Below are positions 57,323-64,000 of a stretch of 64,000 nucleotides of DNA, one piece after another. How positions within the stretch are numbered: position 1 is the first letter of the stretch; every line of letters starts with the position of its first letter. Where the stretch lies: positions 3,980,001-4,044,000 of the forward strand of contig CATNEN010000039.1 of the NCBI GenBank assembly GCA_950097015.1. Reading direction: 5' to 3'. Position numbers and translations under genes: made by a program. The DNA comes from Macrostomum hystrix. Lineage: Eukaryota; Platyhelminthes; Macrostomidae. Under the pieces are notes generated by a model, which was not told the origin of the DNA, searched no databases, and saw only the letters and a program-made list of their open reading frames with translations.

Positions 57323-60300
57323 TAAAGCAGAAGCAGGTCGGAGGAGAATTCAACGAAATCAGCCAGGATGCAACCGATATCGATCGGCTGTCGTATCGAT
57401 ACTACCTGACCAACCTGCGTCCCTTGAGCGCCTATGCCTACTTCCTGGCCGACGTGTTGTTGCCGACGGCTGCCTCGACATCGTTGAGTCGTCGGTCGGT
57501 TCGTAGTGCAGTTTCGGCCGTGTCTTCAGACGCTGTCGCGGATATCGACGCGATCACATCGGCGCTGGTGTTCGGACACCTGTGCGGCGTTAGCGACACC
57601 CAGTGCAAACTGAGGGCGAACGAGATCCTGCTGGCTAGGAACTGTGAGCCGCCTGTCTGTCTGGCAGTCATTCAATTTAACTTCATTGTCATCGAAAAAA
57701 TTTAACAAGTTATTGAGCAGGCATTTTTAGTATCATAGGGTATTCGGAAAATATTGAGAAATCACAGCAGTTAGAATGATGGCGAAAAGATAAGACACGG
57801 GAAATATTAAGCCAGGGAGAGATGAGACATGGTAGAGATAAGACACAGGAGAGATGAGACACGAAAGAGATGAGACACGAGAGAGATAAGACACGAGAGT
57901 GATAAGACTCGGGAGAGATGAGAGACAGGAGAAATGAGAGACGGGAGAGATGAGACAGCAGCGAGATGAGATGAGGGTAAGACAAGACACGGGAGAGATG
58001 AGAGATGGGAGAGATGAGACAGGAGCGTGATGAGATGAGGGTAAGATAAGACACGGGAGTATCAGTCTCATTTTGTATTCATTCCTGCAGCAGCTGCAGT
58101 GTCGGCAACTTCCACCCCAGACACGGAGCTGGCAGCGGAGGCGCTGCCCGACCTCGGCCAGCTCCTGATGCGGTGGCGCTGTCAGGCCCTGGCCGCCCAC
58201 CTGACCGGCCGGCCGCTGCCGGCTGAGCCGCTCGCCCAGCTGGCCGCCAGGGACGACTGGGCCGGCTTCCTGGCCGTCGGGCAGCTGCTGGGCTACGCCA
58301 AGCCGCGCCTGCTGAGCCTGCTGCACAAATTCGCTAGCCGACCCATTGCCGACCACCTGGCTCACGTGATCGATAGAGCGGCTCCCACTGCGCCGGAGCA
58401 GGTCAGTTTTAGAAGTTCTCAACTGGCACAACCATCTCACAGGTTGCCTACGCTGTATGCTTCACAGGTTTTCTTTGGTCACCATCGATTCATAGGTTTT
58501 CTTTGGTCACCATCGATTCATAGGTTTTCTTTAGTCACCATCGATTCACAGGTTTTCTTTAGTCACCATCGATTCACAGGTTTTCTTTAGTCACCATCGA
58601 TTCACAGGTTCTCTTGGGTCACCATCGATTCACAGGTTTTCATTGCCCGTTTTCACTTATAGACTCGGCCAGCAGAGCCCAGACAGCGACTGTACGATCA
58701 TCTGGGTCTGGCCGCTCGTCCTCGCAATCTTCAACAGCAGCCGCAGGTTTCAAAAAGTGCTGCTTCAGCTTCTAGAACGACGCAGTGTCGTCCGCCGAGG
58801 CATCGCCGTCGTGGGCCGTCTTTGTCGCGAGCCTCAACAACAACCGAGAGCGAGAGTGGCGCCGACAGCCGCAACAAAGACGTTGCCGCATCGTCGGCCA
58901 TCGCGCTGTCGTCCGAAGCCGACGATTCGGCTCCAATTAGCGTCGTCCCACCCGAAGACGACTCAGAGATTGTCGGCGGCCTTGCGCCGGCACCCGAAGC
59001 TCCGCCATTGCCGCCGAGCGATTCGGATGTCGACGGCGGCCTGCTGGCGATTGTCGGCTCCGACGCCTGTCGTCAGCACCTGGGCCTGTACGCCCGGCAG
59101 CTGGGACACCCCCTCCTTTGCCTGCTGGCAGATCGACCTGTCATGTCCGACTACCTCCTGGCCAGCTTGTCCACGCCCGGCTCGACGAAGGCGTCCAGCG
59201 CACACGGCGACTTGGTCGAGTCGGCCGAAGCCCTGGTAGCCGAGTGCCAGTCGGCCAGCCGGCTGGACGCCCTGGCTGACGCTTGCGCCGTGTTTTTGCC
59301 GCATAGGCAGGGCCTCTCTTATCTGGCAGCCGCCTGTCACATCAGGGCGACGGCGACGATTTCTGCGAAGATCGGGAACATGGACGACCGATTGTTGGAG
59401 GCCTTGAGGGCCACTCGCGATGAATGCCCAATGACTGACGCCCTGCTGAGAGTCTGGGACAGCTTAGAAGCTCCCAATGCTGGCGTGGGCGAAGGCGTCA
59501 CCGTCAATGGCGGCGCTGACGGCGAGGGCGAGGCGGCGAAGGAAAGGAAATGGCAGCCGTCGGCCAAATGGATGGCACTGATTGGACGGCTAAAAGAAGA
59601 GGAGTCGTCAGCGACAGGAAGGTCGCGTGGCGACGAGGAAGAAGGAGATGAGCAACCGCCTTCGATGGGGGTTCCTGGAAAGGCTAGACCAGTCGGTAGG
59701 CACGCTAGAATCCTCAAGGATCCAATTGGATCATAAATTGGCCTTTTTATTATCTGTTTAAGCATACTGAAAAACTTAATAAACTTAATAAACTTAATAA
59801 ACTTTAAAATTCTTCTTTAAAATTCACTAAAGTTCTTGAAAATCCTCTAGAAATCCTCTATAGCATTCTTGGAAATCCTCTATAACTCTTGTAAATCCTC
59901 TGTACAGCTCTTGTAAATCCACTGTACAGCTCTTGGAAATCCACTAGAATCCTTAGGAATCCACTAGAATCCTTAGGAATCCACTAGAATCCTTAGGAAT
60001 CCACTAGAATCCTTAGGAATCCACTAGAATCCTTAGGAATCCACTAGAATCCTTAGGAATCCACTAGAATCCTTAGGAATCCACTAGAATCCTTAGGAAT
60101 CCACTAGAATCCTTAGGAATCCACTAGAATCCTTAGGAATCCACTAGAATCCTTAGGAATCCACTAGAATCCTTAGGAATCCACTAGAATCCTTAGGAAT
60201 CCACTAGAATCCTTAGGAATCCACTAGAATCCTTAGGAATCCACTAGAATCCTTAGGAATCCACTAGAATCCTTAGGAATCCACTAGAATCCTTAGGAAT

Positions 60301-62059
60301 GCACTAGAATCCTTAGGAATCCACTAGAATCCTTAGGAATCCACTAGAATCCTTAGGAATCCACTAGAATCCTTAGGAATCCACTAGAATCCTTAGGAAT
60401 CCACTATAATCTTTAACAGTCCTCAATAGCCATGTATAATCGCCTGAAATCCTCAAACGTCGCACAAAATTGTCAGTGGCCACTCAACAGCAGCAGCAGC
60501 AGCAGCGCGCCTCTTTGTCTTCAGGTTCCGGTGCCGTCGAGCCCAGCCTAGAAGCCGAGGTAAGCAGCCTGATCGAGCGGCACTCTGCTGTCGCCAGTTA
60601 TCAGCAGCTCGCCGGCGTGATGCGCCAGGCTCGCGAGTTGGCCGATCGCCTGGAATCGGCCGGTCAGTTCGGCGAACTGATTCGCCTGGCTCGCGGCGTC
60701 GGGCGCTACGGCGAGATGGCCTACGTGTTTCACAAGCTGCGCGCTGCCAAACAGTTCGAGCCGGAGCTGCTGTGCGGTCGTGGCGGCGGAGTCGGCGGTC
60801 GAGACCACCGGCTGCAGCGAGCCCTCCTGGAGTTCCTTAGGCGGCATTGTCCGGATGATCGCGACTCCCTGATTGCCATCTACCTGTACTACTGCATGGA
60901 CAGGGAACTTGGCAATTTGCTGTTCAGGTTCGATTTAACAGCTCGGTGAACTGAATCGTATTGCTTAGGGACACAAATTGTTCCAGTAGAGTTAGGAATC
61001 GAACCTCCGACCTTCAAGTCGTGAGTCCGACGCCTTAAACCACTAGGCTACAACATCCCCTCGACTACAACCCCAAGACTGCAAGCCTCTAAACTACAAC
61101 ACCCTAGACCACAAACCTCTAGGTTACTACCCCCTAGACTACAACCCCTTAGACTACAACCCCCTAGACTAGAACCCCCTAGACTAGAACCCCCTAGACT
61201 ATAGCCCTCTAAACTAGAACCCCTAGAATACAACCTAAATCTAGGCTACAACCCCATAGAATACAACAACCTAGACTACAACCCCCTCGACTACAACCCA
61301 CTCGGCTACAACCCCCTCGGCTACAACCCCCCAAGACTACAACTGTTACTAAATGATACATTAAGGCCCCATAGCCCTCCTTGTTTTGATTACTAGACGT
61401 AGGAAATCAAGCAAAATGACATTAAATTAATTATCCAATGCCTCAGCCTGTAGGATGCGCCATTTACGTGTTATTTTCAGTGATTCTCGGCTCATTACTT
61501 CAAGATTCGGCTGTTATGAATCTTTTCAGCGTTTTGATTCTCAGAAAGATGAATACGAGACAAAATAATAATAACTCAAGCTCTCATTTATTAGCGCAAT
61601 TAACCTGGCAGGGACACGCAGTACCTGGACGCTGCCCAGGCCTACATCCGAGCCGGCTGTCCCCGCCTGGCCTGGCGCAGCTTCCGCCTGGCTCAGCTGG
61701 CCGCCCTGCCGTCCAGCCTGCGCGACGCTCCCGACAGTCGGCGCGCCCTAGCCAGCCATCCGCTGGTGTACGAGGCCGCCGTCCTGGCCCACGCCGAAGC
61801 CGTCAGGCCGGCCGGTCGCGACTGGGCGGCAGCGGTCTATAATCACGTGATCTCGACTGGCTCAGCTTCGAATTCACCGGCGGCCGCGGCCTATCAGGCG
61901 GGCTTTCTGGCCCACGCCCTGCCGATGTCGGACGCCTGGTCCGGCGGCTGGCGCGAATTCGAAAAAAGCCTTCGGGCGGCCTGCCGCAGTCAGGAGGAGA
62001 AGCGCAACGCCGACGCATTCCTGGCGGCCTGCCAGCGAGCCGTGGCGCTGACGTTTTGA
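52977..62059 (+). CDS. SPG11: Spatacsin homologue (SPG11)
   Basis: Large alpha-solenoid-type protein that, in animals, works with ZFYVE26 and the AP-5 complex on late endosomes and lysosomes (lysosome reformation). Nine exons chain in phase: 52977-52985, 53056-54165, 54377-54787, 55908-56559, 57053-57643, 58091-58401, 58663-59695, 60525-60927 and 61612-62059, giving 1,655 residues. Identifying segments are DRLCALNGWSS and LEAALRQRQLDTVAFFLNS (about 245-286), YRYYLTNLRPLSAYAYFLAD, DDWAGFLAVGQLLGYAKP, and near the C terminus VGRYGEMAYVFHKL and YLDAAQAYIRAG; all parallel human spatacsin in order. Human spatacsin is about 2,440 residues; the N-terminal part and a stretch between exons 7 and 8 are shorter here. 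A 15-glutamine tract sits near residue 802. The three-codon first exon and the exon 7 donor (CG|GTAGGC) are the weakest calls. AATAAA copies near 59,780 could allow early polyadenylation. Confidence 0.88.
54818..55822. repeat. 19-bp minisatellite (about 53 copies) in SPG11 intron 3
   Basis: Units of AACCCTCCACCCCAGCCTG with CTTA, CAGA and TCTG variants at the end and 17- or 18-bp deletion forms. It fills about 90% of the intron. Confidence 0.94.
56613..56800 (+). mobile_element. tRNA-derived SINE, family B, in SPG11 intron 4
   Basis: The tRNA-like head is TGTAGCCTTGTGGTTAGAGT with ACTCACGACTTGATGGTC, and the B-box is GGGGGTTTGATTCC. A body without family A similarity follows, then an ATTATTATT tail. 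Directly downstream (about 56,805-56,950) is another repeat-like block ending AGTCCATGGACT. Confidence 0.7.
57276..57321 (+). repeat. (CAG)15 microsatellite in SPG11 exon 5
   Basis: Fifteen nearly uninterrupted CAG codons encode polyglutamine inside the reading frame. Purity suggests length polymorphism. Confidence 0.95.
57790..58065. repeat. Purine-rich minisatellite in SPG11 intron 5
   Basis: Degenerate repeats of GAGAGATGAGACACGG and GAGATAAGACACGG. This is the reverse complement of the motif family at 51.7-52.3 kb and the same sense as that at 39.9-40.1 kb. Confidence 0.85.
58470..58640. repeat. 28-bp repeat (about 6 copies) in SPG11 intron 6
   Basis: Units of GTTTTCTTTAGTCACCATCG followed by ATTCACAG. 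It fills most of the 261-bp intron. Confidence 0.9.
59935..60410. repeat. 20-bp minisatellite (about 23 copies) in SPG11 intron 7
   Basis: Almost perfect units of AATCCACTAGAATCCTTAGG; only one interior copy has a clear substitution (GCACTAG). The high identity indicates recent expansion. Preceding sequence contains degenerate related units (AAATCCTCTATA). Confidence 0.96.
60985..61060 (-). mobile_element. tRNA-like SINE head, family B
   Basis: On the minus strand it reads TGTAGCCTAGTGGTTTAAGG (A-box), ACTCACGACTTGAAGG and GGAGGTTCGATTCC (B-box), matching the family B copy at 56.6 kb. The acceptor-stem ends do not pair, so it is not a tRNA gene. It sits in SPG11 intron 8 beside a minisatellite. 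Confidence 0.7.
61061..61343. repeat. 15-bp minisatellite (about 18 copies) in SPG11 intron 8
   Basis: Units of GACTACAACCCCCTA with many substitutions (AGAACCCC, CGGCTACAACC). The unit resembles the adjacent SINE boundary sequence AGGCTACAACATCCCC. Confidence 0.88.
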
Positions 62060-62131
62060 AGTTTCGGTCACTGACAACTAACAGTAGCCTTTACCTTGGT
62101 CTTTACCTTAATCATGCGATAAATCCACCAT

Positions 62132-63332
62132 AATCCCTCCTGTCTCTGATTCGGTCATAATCACCTCCTGTCTCTGATTCGGTCATAATCCCTCCAGTCT
62201 CTGATTCGGTCATAATCCCTCCAGTCTCTGATTCGGTCATAATCCCTCCAGTCTCTGATTCGGTCATAATCCCTCCAGTCTCTGATTCGGTCATAATCCC
62301 TCCAGTCTCTGATTCGGTCATAATCCCTCCAGTCTCTGATCCGGTCATAATCCCTCCAGTCTCTGATCCGGTCATAATCCCTCCAGTCTCTGATTCGGTC
62401 ATAATCCCTCCAGTCTCTGATTCGGTCATAATCCCTCCAGTCTCTGATCCGGTCATAATCCCTCCAGTCTCTGATCCGGTCATAATCCCTCCAGTCTCTG
62501 ATCCGGTCATAATCCCTCCAGTCTCTGATCCGGTCATAATCCCTCCAGTCTCTGATTCGGTCATAATCCCTCCAGTCTCTGATTCGGTCATAATCCCTCC
62601 AGTCTCTGATCCGGTCATAATCCCTCACAGTCTCTGATCCGGTCATAATCCCTCCAGTCTCTGATCCGGTCATAATCCCTCCAGTCTCTGATCCGGTCAT
62701 AATCCCTCCAGTCTCTGATTCGGTCATAATCCCTCCTGTCTCTGATTCGGTCATAATCCCTCCAGTCTCTGATTCAGTCATAATCCCTCCAGTCTCTGAT
62801 CCGGTCATAATCCCTCCAGTCTCTGATCCGGTCATAATCCCTCCAGTCTCTGATCCGGTCATAATCCCTCCAGTCTCTGATTCGGTCATAATCCCTCCTG
62901 TCTCTGATTCGGTCATAATCCCTCCAGTCTCTGATTCGGTCATAATCCCTCCAGTCTCTGATTCGGTCATAATCCCTCCAGTCTCTGATTCGGTCTAATC
63001 CCTCCTGTCTCTGATTCGGTCATAATCCCTCCAGTCTCTGATTCGGTCATAATCCCTCCAGTCTCTGATTCGGTCATAATCCCTCCAGTCTCTGATTCGG
63101 TCATAATCCATCCAGTCTCTGATTCGGTCATAATCCCTCCAGTCTCTGATTCGGTCATAATCCCTCCAGTCTCTGATTCGGTCATAATCCCTCCAGTCTC
63201 TGATTCGGTCATAATCCCTCCAGTCTCTGATTCGGTCATAATCCCTCCAGTCTCTGATTCGGTCATAATCCCTCCAGTCTCTGATCCGGTCATAATCCCT
63301 CCAGTCTCTGATTCGGTCATAATCCCTCCAGT
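62132..63332. repeat. 27-bp minisatellite (about 44 copies) downstream of SPG11
   Basis: Units of TCCCTCCAGTCTCTGATTCG followed by GTCATAA, alternating with CTGATCCG forms in blocks. The unit is a multiple of three and is open in two minus frames, hence spurious long ORFs. It starts about 70 bp after the SPG11 stop codon. Confidence 0.95.
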
Positions 63333-63714
63333 CTGGTATTTGTTCAAACATTTAGTTAAAATTTGGAAATACTGTGCCTTGTGTTTTGTAAATTCCAGTA
63401 AGTATTAAATATCTTCTGCAAGGCTGACTCACTCAATCGTGCCATTTCGCAATCATGCCAGAAGGCCCTAGCTAATAGTTTGTTGGAGTTTGTTATGAAT
63501 ATTTTCGGAATTTATCCAAATTTTCCAAAGCAAATCAAAAAAGTTTGTTTTTGATTCTTTGATGTAATTCGATCTTTACTAAATATGATTTCCTTTGTAA
63601 ATTATTGTATTTGTGATTGCAATTTTCTGTTTCTTGCTACATAATAGCTGATAATGAGCATTGTACAATAAAATCGACCTGATTTGCTCTTAGTTCTGAT
63701 CTTCTGTGCATCAG
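63333..63714. other. AT-rich unique sequence
   Basis: No gene is seen. AATAAA at about 63,668 on the + strand is far from SPG11, but it could serve as a distal poly(A) signal. Confidence 0.4.
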
Positions 63715-64000
63715 AACACCGCCACCAGCTTCCCACTGTCCCTGAGAATCCCGCTACCCCCTTCCCACTGTCCCTCAGGATACCGCTACCCCCTTCCCAC
63801 TGTCCCTCAGGATACCGCTACCCCCTTCCCACTGTCCTTCAGGATACCGCTAGCCCCTTCCCACTGTCCTTCAGGATACCGCTAGCCCCTTCCCACTGTC
63901 CTTCAGGATACCGCTACCCCCTTCCCACTGTCCCTCAGGATACCGCTACCCCCTTCCCACTGTCCTTCAGGATACCGCTACCCCCTTCCCACTGTCCTTC
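63715..64000. repeat. 32-bp minisatellite, runs off the window end
   Basis: Units of CCGCTACCCCCTTCCCACTG followed by TCCCTCAGGATA or TCCTTCAGGATA. At least nine copies, truncated by the window edge. Confidence 0.93.

Noticed and set aside
59735-59810. Separate gene ending at 59,735 with poly(A) signals near 59,780
   Set aside because: Exons at 60,525 and 61,612 continue the spatacsin sequence in the right order and phase, so one gene is more likely. Early polyadenylation is kept as an alternative.
60985-61060. tRNA gene on the minus strand
   Set aside because: A- and B-boxes are present, but the acceptor-stem ends do not pair and a second copy at 56.6 kb carries a SINE-type body and tail.

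Overview
The window is animal nuclear DNA, most likely from a small-genome lophotrochozoan-type invertebrate. A free-living flatworm such as Macrostomum would fit, but the taxon is a guess. All recognisable genes are split by GT-AG introns whose phases can be chained exactly. The proteins are metazoan families: class A neuropeptide receptor, SLC6 transporter, ATAD5, C-type lectin, ZC3H3 and spatacsin. Exons are GC-rich and spacers are AT-rich. There is no bacterial operon logic, ribosome-binding site or CRISPR array.

Layout. 1-10,580 has no confident gene and is dominated by minisatellites, the largest a 3.25 kb array of 30-bp units. 10,580-13,412 (+) is a three-exon FMRFamide-receptor-like GPCR. 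14.2-17.5 kb is satellite DNA. 18,406-25,585 (-) is an 11-exon SLC6 transporter. 25.6-30.7 kb is AT-rich spacer with a decayed Mutator-like element carrying a FLYWCH finger. 30,761-34,384 (+) is a four-exon ATAD5/Elg1 homologue. 35.3-37.4 kb and 42.0-42.6 kb hold the same 20-bp satellite in opposite orientations; between them lie a two-CTLD secreted lectin (+) and a TSP1-like single-pass membrane protein with PPxY motifs (-). 42,980-46,716 (-) is a ZC3H3-type CCCH protein. 46.7-50.6 kb is AT-rich spacer with an intact-ended non-autonomous hAT element. 50,625-52,680 (-) is an unrecognised coiled-coil protein, head to head with 52,977-62,059 (+), a compact spatacsin (SPG11). The right edge is two further minisatellites.

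Tandem arrays cover roughly 18-19 kb (about 29%) by my estimated extents. Most of the larger introns are mainly one array each. Four copies of one tRNA-derived SINE family and two tRNA-like copies of another were seen. One SINE duplicated the splice donor of the GPCR gene as its target site.

The genes do not form one pathway. Two act in the nucleus (ATAD5 in PCNA unloading, ZC3H3 in mRNA processing), one in endolysosomes (SPG11), and four are membrane or secreted proteins. Gene models are by-eye exon chaining without transcripts. Family calls come from remembered motifs, not searches.
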